64,000 nucleotides of DNA from JBGSMF01 sp964651475 (GTDB taxonomy: Bacteria > Chloroflexota > Anaerolineae > Fen-1058): the NCBI GenBank assembly GCA_964651475.1, contig CAZYXV010000002.1, positions 1-64,000 of the forward strand, read 5' to 3'. Made by a program: the position numbers and the translations under genes. Shown here in pieces: positions 47,767 through 56,939 of the stretch (positions within the stretch are counted from its first letter, which is position 1; every line of letters begins with the position of its first letter). The notes beneath the pieces are model-generated. The model was given only the letters and a program-made list of their open reading frames with translations. It ran no database searches and had not been told where the DNA came from.

Positions 47767-49563
47767 CTACGCCTCGGCCGGCGCCCCAGCGCGGAAGCGT
47801 TGGAACGCCTTGAAAGCATCCCAGGCCAGGAACAGGGCCGCAATCACCAAAAAGATGGCAATGCCGCCCGCCAGAATGTTGCCGATCAGGCCGTCAATGG
47901 GCATGTTCGGCGTGGTGGCAATTTGCCGGAACACGTTGTAGGCCGTGATGATCAAGGCCGTAATCGTGGTCACAAACATGAACAAGAACGGGATCAGCGT
48001 CCACATATAGTTCTTGCCCTTGGACATTAACCACAACGTGACCAGCAGCAGCGCCAGCGAGGCCATCAACTGGTTCGCGCCGCCAAACAACACCCAGATG
48101 CGCGCCCAGAAGCCGGTCCAGATCAAGATCGCCGATAGGACCAGGGCCACGATGGTGCCAAAGGTAGCATTCTTGAACAGGGGCACGCTCTCGCCCAAAA
48201 ACTCGGCTGAGGCCACGCGCATAAAGCGCACCACCAGATACATGATGGTGAGCGCCATCAACGTCAAAAAGACCGAGCCGTAGGGCAAGCCAAACGACGT
48301 GGGCACACCTATCTTGGCCATCATTTGGCTCAGGCCGGTCGCAAATATGCCCGCATTCTTGCCAGCCGCTACCAACAGCACGTAACCCGGCTTTTCTGCA
48401 GTGCCCACAAAGCCTGTGGTCGCGCCCACGCCGACCACGGCGGTGAGCAACGAGAGCACTGCCAGGAACATTTCCAGGAACATGGCGCCGCCGCCCACGA
48501 ACAAGGCGTCGCCTTCTTTTTCAAGCTGGCGGGCCGTGCCGGAAGACGAGACCAGGCTGTGCCAGCCAGAAACCGCGCCGCACGCGATCGTCACAAACAG
48601 GATCGGCCACAGCGGCCCCAGCGCCAAGGGCAGCTTGGCAACGCCTGTGCAATCCGCCGCCTGGCACAGGTTGCCATCCCAATTGGTAAAAGCCGGGAAA
48701 TCCGCCGGAAAGCCCGGATGCCAAATCAACAGGCCAAGGGTGCCGGCCAGGATGCCCAGAAAAACAATCCAAAAGGCCACATAGTTGATCGGCTGCGCCC
48801 AGCGCCAGATCGGCATCACTGCGCCAAAGTAGCAAATGATCAACGCTACCAGGCTCCAAATGAACTGCGCCTGGGTGACCGAGCCAAAGATCACGGGCGG
48901 TTTTTCACCGCCGCTGATGGTCGTAAAAATGGCCTTGACGCCCGGCAGCGTCCCCAGCCAAATGCCCACAAAGGCCAGAACGACGGTCAAGGCGCTGACC
49001 AAAATAATGTCCATCTTCCATTTGTACGTCATCTGGCCCGCCAACAAGCCGACGGCAATGACCAGCAACACGCCCAGCGGCGCGGCCGGATTGGTCAACA
49101 GGTCGTAACCGACGATCTTGCCGAACGCGCCCATGATGAGCAGCAAGTAAAAATAGATGAACATCAAGAGGATGGTGCGCGCCCTGGGAGAGATGAAGCG
49201 ATAGCTTAGAGCGCCAAAGCTCTGCCCTTCTTCGCGCACGCCCAAAATGATGCTGGAATAGTCTTGCACCCAGCCAATGAAAAAGGTGCCGAATATGACC
49301 CACAACAGGGCCGGCAACCAGCCCCACTGCACTGCCACAATCGGCCCGGTGATAGGTCCCAGGGCCGCGATGGACTTGAACTGGTAGCCAAACAAAACGT
49401 TGCGGTTAGCGGGGGTAAAGTCCACGCCGTCCATGTACATCTTGGCCGGCGTCGCCTTCTTGTCGTCGGGCCGAATGACCTGGTTGTGGATGGTCCTGGC
49501 GTAAAAGCCGTACCCCAGGGCAATCGCCGCTGCGCCGACGATGAGTGCCAATACTGCATTCAT
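47767..49563 (-). CDS. cstA: Carbon starvation protein CstA-like carrier
   Basis: The 598-residue protein has about 16-18 membrane helices and the CstA-family start (GYGFYARTIHNQVIRPDDKK), with FGYQFKSIAALGPITGP after it. Family members import peptides or pyruvate under nutrient limitation. It has AAGGAG 7 bases before the ATG and a distant promoter (49828-49857), leaving a long leader. It lies 67 bases before the thioredoxin-like gene and may be cotranscribed with it. Confidence 0.93.
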   Translation of the reverse strand: MNAVLALIVGAAAIALGYGFYARTIHNQVIRPDDKKATPAKMYMDGVDFTPANRNVLFGYQFKSIAALGPITGPIVAVQWGWLPALLWVIFGTFFIGWVQDYSSIILGVREEGQSFGALSYRFISPRARTILLMFIYFYLLLIMGAFGKIVGYDLLTNPAAPLGVLLVIAVGLLAGQMTYKWKMDIILVSALTVVLAFVGIWLGTLPGVKAIFTTISGGEKPPVIFGSVTQAQFIWSLVALIICYFGAVMPIWRWAQPINYVAFWIVFLGILAGTLGLLIWHPGFPADFPAFTNWDGNLCQAADCTGVAKLPLALGPLWPILFVTIACGAVSGWHSLVSSSGTARQLEKEGDALFVGGGAMFLEMFLAVLSLLTAVVGVGATTGFVGTAEKPGYVLLVAAGKNAGIFATGLSQMMAKIGVPTSFGLPYGSVFLTLMALTIMYLVVRFMRVASAEFLGESVPLFKNATFGTIVALVLSAILIWTGFWARIWVLFGGANQLMASLALLLVTLWLMSKGKNYMWTLIPFLFMFVTTITALIITAYNVFRQIATTPNMPIDGLIGNILAGGIAIFLVIAALFLAWDAFKAFQRFRAGAPAEA

Positions 49564-49827
49564 TTCTTTGCTCCTTATTGCAACTGGTGGCTGAGAAGCT
49601 TGATTCGAATGCTTCGAGCCTATACAACGATGGAATTGATTCTGACAAATAGGCCCTGTCTAACACTCTACCTCGATATTCATCACCTCCTTTTGCAACT
49701 CAAAGCAAGCAACAAGCGCTTTGACTCACACTTTTAAAACGACAGCCCTGCCCAATTCAAGCCCAGGCAGTTCAAGGTATGCACGATGAATTTTCGCGGT
49801 TTGCTCATCTGGCGCGTGCGCCAAACC

Positions 49828-49857
49828 ATTATAGCACTCCACTTGTCGCCTCGTCAA
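49828..49857 (-). promoter_or_regulatory. Probable cstA promoter
   Basis: On the minus strand TTGACG (49857-49852), 18 bases, TATAAT (49833-49828), with TG two bases before the -10 (TGCTATAAT), an extended -10. The leader to the cstA ATG is about 260 bases. Confidence 0.7.
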
Positions 49858-49920
49858 GCCGAAAATAGTCGGTTTTCAGAGAGCGATCAAGTTGATTTTA
49901 CCACGTTGTCTTAGAATTAG

Positions 49921-49949
49921 TTGACCTTTGCCGGGGTTGGCTGTAAAAT
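49921..49949 (+). promoter_or_regulatory. Probable SDR promoter
   Basis: TTGACC (49921-49926), 17 bases, TAAAAT (49944-49949), 75 bases upstream of the SDR start codon. Confidence 0.6.
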
Positions 49950-50024
49950 TTCGAACGCAGAGAACGAGCCAAGTGTGATCAACTGAACGGTTGCTAAAAA
50001 GTAAAACCTGACGGAGGAATGGAA

Positions 50025-50957
50025 ATGACCAAGCTGCTTGAGGGAAAGGTCGCCGTGGTAGCCGGGGCCACTCGTGGAGCCGGGCGCGGAATCGCCTGCA
50101 TGCTCGGTGCGGCCGGGGCTATTGTCTATTGCACAGGGCGCAGCGTGAAGAGCAATCTTTCATCTGTCAACCGGCCAGAAACAATCGAAGAAACTGCCCA
50201 GATGGTCGCGGCGTATGGTGGGGTGGGCCTCTGGGCGCAAGTTGATCACACCCAGCCCCATCAAGTCCAATCTCTGTTCGAGCGGGTCAGGCAAGAACAA
50301 GGACGCCTGGACATTTTGGTGAACAACATGTCGGGCGATCAATATATGACCACGGGGATGCTTTCTGGCAAAGAACCTGTACCCTTCTGGAACTATCCAA
50401 TCGAAAAGGGACTGGCTGCGCAAGTCAACGGAGTCCATACACACCTGGTCACCAGTTACTATGCTGCGCCGCTGATGATCGAGCAGCGCCAAGGGCTGAT
50501 TATCGAGGTCACAGATGGAAATCAACTGGCCTACAACAACGTTGGAGTATACTACAGTCTCTCCAAGACCTCGCTGGTGATGTTGGCTTATCTGATGTCC
50601 GAAGAGCTCAAAGCATACGGAATCGCTGTCGTTTCTCTCACACCTGGCTGGCTGCGCTCGGAGACGATGCTCGACGGTTTTGGAGTGACGGAAGAGAACT
50701 GGCGCGATGCGCTTGCCCAAGAACCAGATTTCGCCTCATCAGAAACACCCTTTTACATCGGGCGAGCCGTCGTGGCCCTGGCGGCAGATCCGAACGTAAT
50801 GCAAAAGACAGGACACGCGCTAAGCGCAGGGTACCTGGCGCGCGAATACGGCTTTACGGACGTGGACGGCGCGCAGCCGCCTGGTTACCCTGGCTATTGC
50901 AAAGAAGGCGCGTTCAAAAACGGCGGCTTTGTGTCTTTGGAAGATGGAGAAAACTGA
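50025..50957 (+). CDS. Short-chain dehydrogenase/reductase
   Basis: The 310-residue protein has a Rossmann NAD(P)-binding start (GKVAVVAGATRGAGRGIA), an NNMSG motif after strand 4 and the active-site Tyr-x3-Lys in YYSLSKTSL. It is longer than the classic 250-residue SDR through a C-terminal extension after DPNVMQKTGHALSAG. The substrate is not known. Of two ATGs the second, at 50025, has the better distance (7 bases) to GGAGG. Its promoter and terminator are clear, so it is a single-gene unit. Confidence 0.9.
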   Translation: MTKLLEGKVAVVAGATRGAGRGIACMLGAAGAIVYCTGRSVKSNLSSVNRPETIEETAQMVAAYGGVGLWAQVDHTQPHQVQSLFERVRQEQGRLDILVNNMSGDQYMTTGMLSGKEPVPFWNYPIEKGLAAQVNGVHTHLVTSYYAAPLMIEQRQGLIIEVTDGNQLAYNNVGVYYSLSKTSLVMLAYLMSEELKAYGIAVVSLTPGWLRSETMLDGFGVTEENWRDALAQEPDFASSETPFYIGRAVVALAADPNVMQKTGHALSAGYLAREYGFTDVDGAQPPGYPGYCKEGAFKNGGFVSLEDGEN

Positions 50958-50991
50958 CCGGCAGCCCAATGAGGCCGCCGGTCAGCTCTTT
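50956..50991 (+). terminator. SDR terminator shared with the lon 3' end
   Basis: GACCGGC (50956-50962) pairs with GCCGGTC (50977-50983), followed by AGCTCTTTTT. The stem takes in the SDR stop codon and the convergent lon stop codon. Confidence 0.75.
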
Positions 50992-53495
50992 TTACGCGCG
51001 GCAGGCTTTTTAGCTGGCGGCTGTTTCGCCTTGCCCGCCGCTTTGGCTTTGCCGCCCGGGCGGGGCGGGCGCGGCGGAGCGGGCAACAAGGCGTGCTCCA
51101 GCACCTGGTCCATGTGCTCGATCAGCACGAAATTTAAATCTTGCAACACCCGCTTGGGAATATCTATCAAGTCTTTTTTATTCTTCTTGGGCACCAGCAT
51201 CGTCTTGATCCCCGCGCGGCGCACTGCCAGCGACTTTTCTTTCAATCCCCCGATGGGAAGCACGCGGCCGCGCAGCGTGATTTCGCCCGTCATCGCCACG
51301 TCGCGGCGCACCGGCCGCCCGGTAAAGGCCGAAATGATTGCCGTGGCAATCGTGACGCCGGCCGAGGGGCCATCTTTTTGAATCGCGCCTTCGGGCGCGT
51401 GGATGTGAATGTCCATTTTTTCAAACAGCTTGTGGTCAATGCCCAACTCTTGGGCGCGGCTGCGCGTATAGCTAAAAGCTGCCTGGGCCGATTCTTGCAT
51501 CACCTCGCCCAACTGGCCGGTCAGCGTCAGGGCGCCCTTGCCCTCCATCAGCGTCACCTCCACCGGCTGCAAATCGCCGCCGCCCTCGGTCCACGCCACG
51601 CCCGTCGCCACGCCGACCTCGTCTTTTTCTTCGGCCAGGCCGTAATCGTAACGCGGCGGCCCCAGATAGCGTTCCACCACCGGGCGCGTCACGCTGCGCC
51701 GGAAGCGCTTGTTTTCTGCTATGCGGCGCGCCGTCTTGCGGCAAATGTTGGCAATTTCACGCTCGAGGTTGCGCACACCCGCCTCGTAAGTATATTCGCG
51801 GATCATTGTTAAAAGCACGGCTTCGCTAAACATCAACTGCGCGGGCTGCAGGCCGTGTTCTTCGAGTTGGCGCGGCACCAAAAAACCCTTGGCGATAAAA
51901 GCCTTTTCTTCTTCGGTGTAGCCGGGGAACTCGATCACTTCCATACGGTCGCGCAGCGCTGGCGGGATCGTATCCAGCATGTTGCACGTGGTGACGAACA
52001 ATACCTTGGATAAATTGTACGGCACTTCCAGGTAGTGGTCAGAAAACCCAAAGTTTTGCTCCGGGTCCAGCACTTCTAACAAAGCGGCGCTGGGATCGCC
52101 GCGAAAGTCGTCGCCCACCTTGTCAATTTCGTCGAGCATGAACAGCGGGTTGATGGTCCCGGCGCGGCGCATTGTCTGAATCATGCGCCCCGGCAGCGCC
52201 CCGATGTAGGTGCGGCGATGGCCGCGGATTTCCGCCTCGTCACGCACCCCGCCCAGGCTGACGCGGACGAACTTGCGCCCCAGCGCCTCGGCGATGGATT
52301 TGCCCAGGCTAGTCTTGCCGGTGCCGGGCGGCCCGACAAAACACAGCACCGGCGAGCGCATTTTTTCGGCGGCCAGCTTGCGCACGGCAATGTATTCCAG
52401 AATGCGATCTTTGGCTTTGGGCAACCCGTAATGGCGGCTTTCCAACACCTGGCGGGCGTGTTCCACGTCCAGGTTATCTTCCGTCGCTTCGTTCCAGGGC
52501 AAATCAATCAGCCAATCCAAATAGGTGCGGATGATGCCCACTTCGGGCGATTGCAGCGGCATGGCCTGGATACGCGTCAATTCTTTTTCGGCTTTGGCCT
52601 GCACTTCGTCGGGGAACTCTTTGGCGGCGATCTTGTCGCGCAGCTCGCCCAGTTCTTGCTGCTGCAAATCGCCCTCGCCCAACTCGGTCTGGATGGCCTT
52701 GAGCTGCTCTCGCAGGTAATACTCGCGCTGAGAACGGTCTACCTCGCGCTGCACCTGGGACTGAATCTGATCCTCGATTTCGAGCACATCCAATTGCTTG
52801 GCCAGCAAGATGCTGAGGCGCTGCAGGCGGTGGGCCGGATCAAAGGTCTCTAAAATCTCTTGGCGTTCGCTCACGCTCAACTCTATCGTCGAAGCGATTA
52901 GATCGGCCAACCACCCTGGCTCGTCCACGTTCATCGCAAACACGTAAGCGTCTTCGGACAAATTGCGGTTGAGCTGGACGACTTTTTCAAACAGCGCCAG
53001 CACGGCCCGCATCAACGCTTCGGTGGTGATGGGCTTTTCGACAGACTCCCACACAAGCCGCGCACGCACGCGATAGTACGGCTCGAGTTGCGTAAAGCTG
53101 AGAATTTCAACGCGGTGCTGTCCCTGTGTCAATACGCTGGTGGTGCCATCGGGCATGCGCAACATGCGCGCCACCGACACCTGAGTACCGATAGCGTACA
53201 TGTCATCGGGCAATGGATCCTCAGCGTCTTGATTGCGCTGAGCCGCTACGATGAGTAATCCATTGCCTGCCTGGGCCGCCTCCATAGCCTTGATTGAGCG
53301 ATCTCGACCGACAAGCAAAGGCGTCATCATGCGCGGGAACAAGACCATATCACGCACCGGCAATAGCGGGCAATCGAATGTATCCTCGTGCTCGCGCGGC
53401 GATGCCAGGGGAGCGTGGTCGGAACTGAGCGCCCACGGCTCGGTATCTGGAAAACTGGCGCCCGCCACAACATCGAACAATTCAGGCATAAGCAT
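50982..53495 (-). CDS. lon: ATP-dependent protease Lon
   Basis: Lon degrades misfolded and regulatory proteins. The 837-residue LonA-type protein has the N-terminal substrate domain (about 35-240), the coiled linker, the AAA+ domain with Walker A GPPGTGKTSLG near residue 388 and Walker B LFMLDEIDKV, and the Ser-Lys protease domain with Ser in KDGPSAGVT near 709. A Lys/Ala/Pro-rich basic tail (KAKQPPAKKPAARKKS) of about 30 residues follows the usual end, and its role is unknown. AAAGGA precedes the ATG. It lies 20 bases after folC. Confidence 0.96.
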   Translation of the reverse strand: MLMPELFDVVAGASFPDTEPWALSSDHAPLASPREHEDTFDCPLLPVRDMVLFPRMMTPLLVGRDRSIKAMEAAQAGNGLLIVAAQRNQDAEDPLPDDMYAIGTQVSVARMLRMPDGTTSVLTQGQHRVEILSFTQLEPYYRVRARLVWESVEKPITTEALMRAVLALFEKVVQLNRNLSEDAYVFAMNVDEPGWLADLIASTIELSVSERQEILETFDPAHRLQRLSILLAKQLDVLEIEDQIQSQVQREVDRSQREYYLREQLKAIQTELGEGDLQQQELGELRDKIAAKEFPDEVQAKAEKELTRIQAMPLQSPEVGIIRTYLDWLIDLPWNEATEDNLDVEHARQVLESRHYGLPKAKDRILEYIAVRKLAAEKMRSPVLCFVGPPGTGKTSLGKSIAEALGRKFVRVSLGGVRDEAEIRGHRRTYIGALPGRMIQTMRRAGTINPLFMLDEIDKVGDDFRGDPSAALLEVLDPEQNFGFSDHYLEVPYNLSKVLFVTTCNMLDTIPPALRDRMEVIEFPGYTEEEKAFIAKGFLVPRQLEEHGLQPAQLMFSEAVLLTMIREYTYEAGVRNLEREIANICRKTARRIAENKRFRRSVTRPVVERYLGPPRYDYGLAEEKDEVGVATGVAWTEGGGDLQPVEVTLMEGKGALTLTGQLGEVMQESAQAAFSYTRSRAQELGIDHKLFEKMDIHIHAPEGAIQKDGPSAGVTIATAIISAFTGRPVRRDVAMTGEITLRGRVLPIGGLKEKSLAVRRAGIKTMLVPKKNKKDLIDIPKRVLQDLNFVLIEHMDQVLEHALLPAPPRPPRPGGKAKAAGKAKQPPAKKPAARKKS

Positions 53496-53515
53496 TACAA
53501 AACATCCTTTACGTC

Positions 53516-54898
53516 TTACTCGTCATCGTCATCATCAACGTCATCATTTTCCGGCAGCGCCTGGCCGCCGCGCCGTGCCCACATCGCGCGCGCTTCGGCC
53601 GCCACAAACAGCGAACCGGTTGCCACCACACCCGTCTCGGGGCCGGTGTGTGCCAGCGCCGCATCCATCGCCTCAACTATATCTTGGGCAATTTGAACCT
53701 GGCCGCCGCGCGCGCGCGCCAACCCGGCCAGCCAGGTCGGGTCGGCCGCGCGGGGATGATGCGAGTGAGTGAGCACCATTCGCCCGGCAAACGGCGCCAG
53801 CGCGTCAAACATCGAGGCAATATCTTTATCGGACGACGCGCCAAAAATAACCGTCCAGCGCCTGCCGGGGAACCATTCCTCAAGCGCGGCGACCAATTGT
53901 TGCGCCGAATCGCCATTGTGCGCGCCATCGCACACCAGCAGCGGGTCGGCGCTGAGAATTTCCAGCCGCGCGGGCCAGTGTACGTCTGCCAGGCCCTCGC
54001 GTATGTGGCGCGGCGACACCTCAAATCCCCCCTGCCCCAACTGCGCCAACGTCGCCAGGGCCGCCGTCGCATTGATCAATTGGTGGCGCCCCAACAGTCC
54101 CACGAACAGCGGCACGCGCTGGTGCGCCGCGCGTTCAAAGCGCGACTGGCCCGGCGGGATGACGAAGAAATGCTGCCCCTCGCCAGAAATCGCGCCCGGC
54201 TCAAAATTCCAGTCGCGCCCGACCAACACGAACGAACTAGCTAGTGTGGCGCAGCGCCGCTCAATCACCTCAAGCGCGGCGGGCGCTTGAGGCGCGCCGA
54301 CCACCGGCACGCCCGGCTTGATGATGCCAGCTTTTTCGGTTGCAATTTGCTCGAGCGTGTTCCCCAGCCAGGCAGTATGGTCGAGGCTGAGTGACGTGAT
54401 CACGCTCACCAGCGGCGCGACCACGTTGGTGGCATCCAGCCGCCCGCCCAGGCCAACTTCTACAACAGCCACCTGCACCTGCTGCCGCGCCATGTGCAGC
54501 AAGCCCAGGGCTGTGACCATCTCGAACCAGGTCAGACCGGGGATCGCCTCGACGTGCGGGGACATTTCGCTCACCAGCGCCGCCACCTCACCGCGCGCGA
54601 TGGGCTGGCCGTTCACCTGCACCCGCTCGCAAAATGTGTGCAGGTGCGGGCTGGTATACAAGCCAGTGCGGAACCCGCCCGCGCGCAACATTGACTCGAC
54701 CATGGCGCACACCGAGCCTTTGCCCTTGGTGCCGGCAACGTGAACAATTTTATACTGGCGGTGCGGATTGCCCAACCGGTCCAGCAATGCGTCCATACGC
54801 GCCAGGTCAAACGTCCCCGGCGTGTAGCTGACCGAGCGTTCTTTTTCGTAATTGGCAAACCGTTCCAGAAAAGCCAGTGACTCTTGATAAGAATACAT
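53516..54898 (-). CDS. folC: Folylpolyglutamate/dihydrofolate synthase
   Basis: FolC adds glutamates to folates. The 460-residue Mur ligase-like protein has the P-loop HVAGTKGKGSVCAM near residue 54, LTWFEMVTALGL, VGLGGRLDATN, the SLDHTAWLG loop and the C-terminal VFGASSDKDI domain. It ends with an acidic Asp-rich tail (ENDDVDDDDDE) that is not normal for FolC. It matches the folate-using genes metF, metV and panB in the window. Its promoter is at 54934-54961, but no ribosome site is clear. It is followed by lon in the same direction. Confidence 0.93.
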   Translation of the reverse strand: MYSYQESLAFLERFANYEKERSVSYTPGTFDLARMDALLDRLGNPHRQYKIVHVAGTKGKGSVCAMVESMLRAGGFRTGLYTSPHLHTFCERVQVNGQPIARGEVAALVSEMSPHVEAIPGLTWFEMVTALGLLHMARQQVQVAVVEVGLGGRLDATNVVAPLVSVITSLSLDHTAWLGNTLEQIATEKAGIIKPGVPVVGAPQAPAALEVIERRCATLASSFVLVGRDWNFEPGAISGEGQHFFVIPPGQSRFERAAHQRVPLFVGLLGRHQLINATAALATLAQLGQGGFEVSPRHIREGLADVHWPARLEILSADPLLVCDGAHNGDSAQQLVAALEEWFPGRRWTVIFGASSDKDIASMFDALAPFAGRMVLTHSHHPRAADPTWLAGLARARGGQVQIAQDIVEAMDAALAHTGPETGVVATGSLFVAAEARAMWARRGGQALPENDDVDDDDDE

Positions 54899-54933
54899 AC
54901 GATGTGTGTTTTTAAACCTGTTTCAGATACGAC

Positions 54934-54961
54934 ATTGTATCCTATCCGATAAGAAACGCAA
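54934..54961 (-). promoter_or_regulatory. Probable folC-lon promoter
   Basis: On the minus strand TTGCGT (54961-54956), 16 bases, TACAAT (54939-54934), 35 bases upstream of the folC ATG. Confidence 0.6.
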
Positions 54962-54986
54962 GCGGGAATATTACGCTCAAACACGC

Positions 54987-56939
54987 TTACGGGAACTCGC
55001 CAACCACCATCGCGTTGTCCGGCAGCGGCTCGCCCTGCGGCGTCGCAGCGCGCAATCGCTCGCCGGTGACCCAGTTATAGATTCCCACTCGAATCTCATA
55101 GCGGGCTGGCGGCATCTTGTCTGGCAATAGAATGACGCGCCGCTCGCGAACCGTGTCGCCTGCCCGCCAAACATGCAAAGGCAGATTTCCCAACCAAGCA
55201 TCGCCGTCGGCTTGAGCAACGGGCGGCTGGCTGGCCTGCCCCAGGTGAGCAAAGATGGTATGATGGGGCTGCGCTTCTGACAAGCTGAGCCAGGTCAGCG
55301 TGAGAGTCAACTGTCCGGCTTGCACCTCAAGCTCGGCCGCCTGGAGGCAAAGCGTCTGCTCAAACACCGCTAAACGGCACGCGGGGGCGGCAGAGGCTGA
55401 AGGGATAACCGCCCCAAGCTGTTCAAGTTCAAAACCGCCACCAGCCAGGTAACGAGACACGTAAACCCCATCCACCTGCCGGGCCAGCTCGTACAGTGGA
55501 GCGGCTGGTTCAACCGCAATTCCCCGCATGTCCACGCGGTAAGGGCCTGCCTCGCGCGCCTCCGCATCCAGGTGGGGCATGGTGCGCGAAATCGCGCGAG
55601 GATATTGGCCAGACACGATGGCCGGAAATGCTCCCAAATCAACTGAAACTGGCGCCAGGGTGAGACCCCAGTACCCCAGGGGATAGGGGGATTGCTTGGG
55701 AGCATAACGGTCGGGAAAGTTTATCACGAGCACGCGAGGTTCTCCACTCTGCGCGGCTCGAACCCACTCAGCCAGATGAGCCGCGCCATCGGCGTACAAG
55801 CGCTGAAAGCCGCTCACCAACAACACGCTTTGTAAAGCAATCAATCCAACCAGGAACATTCCCACGCCGCGCCACACCCGGCGGGCCAATGTTCCATTTG
55901 CCGGCGGCAAGAGGGCGCACGCCCACATCATGGCAATGCCAGGAGCGGAATAGTAAAACAAACGCGGCGAGACGCTCACGTAACTATACTTGAGGCCAAT
56001 CGCAGACGGCGCTATTCCCAGCAATGCAAACGCCAATCCAAACACCGCCTGGCGCCCCCGGCCCGCGCGCCGCGCCGCCGCCAACAGCCACGCCACGATC
56101 ACGCCAAACATCGCCAGCAGCACAGCCGGCGCAAGCGTTTGTCCCGCTTCGTAACCGGCAGGCCGGCCAATCAAGAGCAGTCCCTGGAGAAAATAAAGCC
56201 AGACCGTTGCCCTGAACGTCGGCGCGATGTAACCGGCCTGGCGCGGGAGTTGAAACCACGCGAGCATGAACGCCGCGGCGATGAGAATATACACCAGGGG
56301 CAATCCAACATGTGGACGCTGATCCTTGGCGCGCCAGTATAACATCACTTCCAAAAGCAGCGGCAGGCCGGCCAGCGTCACCGTGCTTTCTTGGGCTGTC
56401 AGCGCCGCCAGAAAGAAAAGTAAACTCACGCCGGCGGCCGTCCAGGCCTTGCGGTGGTCAGGCGAGGCCAGGCTCTGCCGGGCAATCAGATAAGCCAGCC
56501 ATGCGCTGTTTTGAAGAACAGTTGCCACTGGTTGATGCGCCACAGCCCACGCCACGGCCTGGTGCGAAAAAGGATAGCAGGCTACCAGGCCGGCGACCGC
56601 AAGCGGCTCGAACTTGCGCAATCCTACGCGGCGGCAGAGGGCATAGACCAGGGCCACATTGAGCACGTGCCATCCGATCTGCGCCGCGTGCAACAGCGGC
56701 GCGTTGAACGTGCCATCCGCGTTCATAAACAAGCGGTGATACAGCAGTATCACCGGCCGGTAGAAATGATAATCGGCGATGGGTGCGGCGAGCGCCCACA
56801 CCGATTTATTTGCAATGCGGCTCAGCCAGACGGGATCATCCCAAATAAAGCCCAGGCTCACAGCCGGCGCGTAGAGCCAGGCCGCGCCCAAGAGGATTGC
56901 GACAACGAATAATACGTGAACGCGGTCAAGGCGATACAT
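54987..56939 (-). CDS. Large polytopic membrane protein, glycosyltransferase-39/Tmtc-like
   Basis: The 650-residue protein has about 10-12 N-terminal membrane helices, and its opening LGFIWDDPVWLSRI carries the acidic pair typical of GT-C lipid-linked sugar transferases (FxxDDxxL). The middle resembles the mannosyltransferase or Tmtc proteins in helix layout. The C-terminal 230 residues are a soluble outer domain with beta-rich sequence. The call to a GT-C enzyme is moderate. It overlaps the next upstream gene by 14 bases. Confidence 0.72.
   Translation of the reverse strand: MYRLDRVHVLFVVAILLGAAWLYAPAVSLGFIWDDPVWLSRIANKSVWALAAPIADYHFYRPVILLYHRLFMNADGTFNAPLLHAAQIGWHVLNVALVYALCRRVGLRKFEPLAVAGLVACYPFSHQAVAWAVAHQPVATVLQNSAWLAYLIARQSLASPDHRKAWTAAGVSLLFFLAALTAQESTVTLAGLPLLLEVMLYWRAKDQRPHVGLPLVYILIAAAFMLAWFQLPRQAGYIAPTFRATVWLYFLQGLLLIGRPAGYEAGQTLAPAVLLAMFGVIVAWLLAAARRAGRGRQAVFGLAFALLGIAPSAIGLKYSYVSVSPRLFYYSAPGIAMMWACALLPPANGTLARRVWRGVGMFLVGLIALQSVLLVSGFQRLYADGAAHLAEWVRAAQSGEPRVLVINFPDRYAPKQSPYPLGYWGLTLAPVSVDLGAFPAIVSGQYPRAISRTMPHLDAEAREAGPYRVDMRGIAVEPAAPLYELARQVDGVYVSRYLAGGGFELEQLGAVIPSASAAPACRLAVFEQTLCLQAAELEVQAGQLTLTLTWLSLSEAQPHHTIFAHLGQASQPPVAQADGDAWLGNLPLHVWRAGDTVRERRVILLPDKMPPARYEIRVGIYNWVTGERLRAATPQGEPLPDNAMVVGEFP

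Larger units (their letters stand above)
49564..50024. other. Divergent region between cstA and the SDR gene
   Basis: The 461-base stretch has no convincing gene. It holds a minus-strand promoter for cstA (49828-49857) that gives a leader of about 260 bases. A near-perfect anti-Shine-Dalgarno sequence (AAAAGGAGGTGATG, minus strand) lies at 49681-49694 in the leader, and the SDR promoter at 49921-49949. A 7-codon frame (MNIEVEC) follows the AAGGAGG after only 2 bases; its translation is uncertain. Confidence 0.6.

Noticed and set aside
49406..49666. Frame opposite the end of the cstA leader (86 codons)
   Set aside because: It overlaps cstA in another frame and has no good start. Only the leading 7-codon frame is worth a note.
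53518..53550. GTCATC repeats at the folC end
   Set aside because: They are codons for the Asp-rich C-terminal tail, not a heptamer array.
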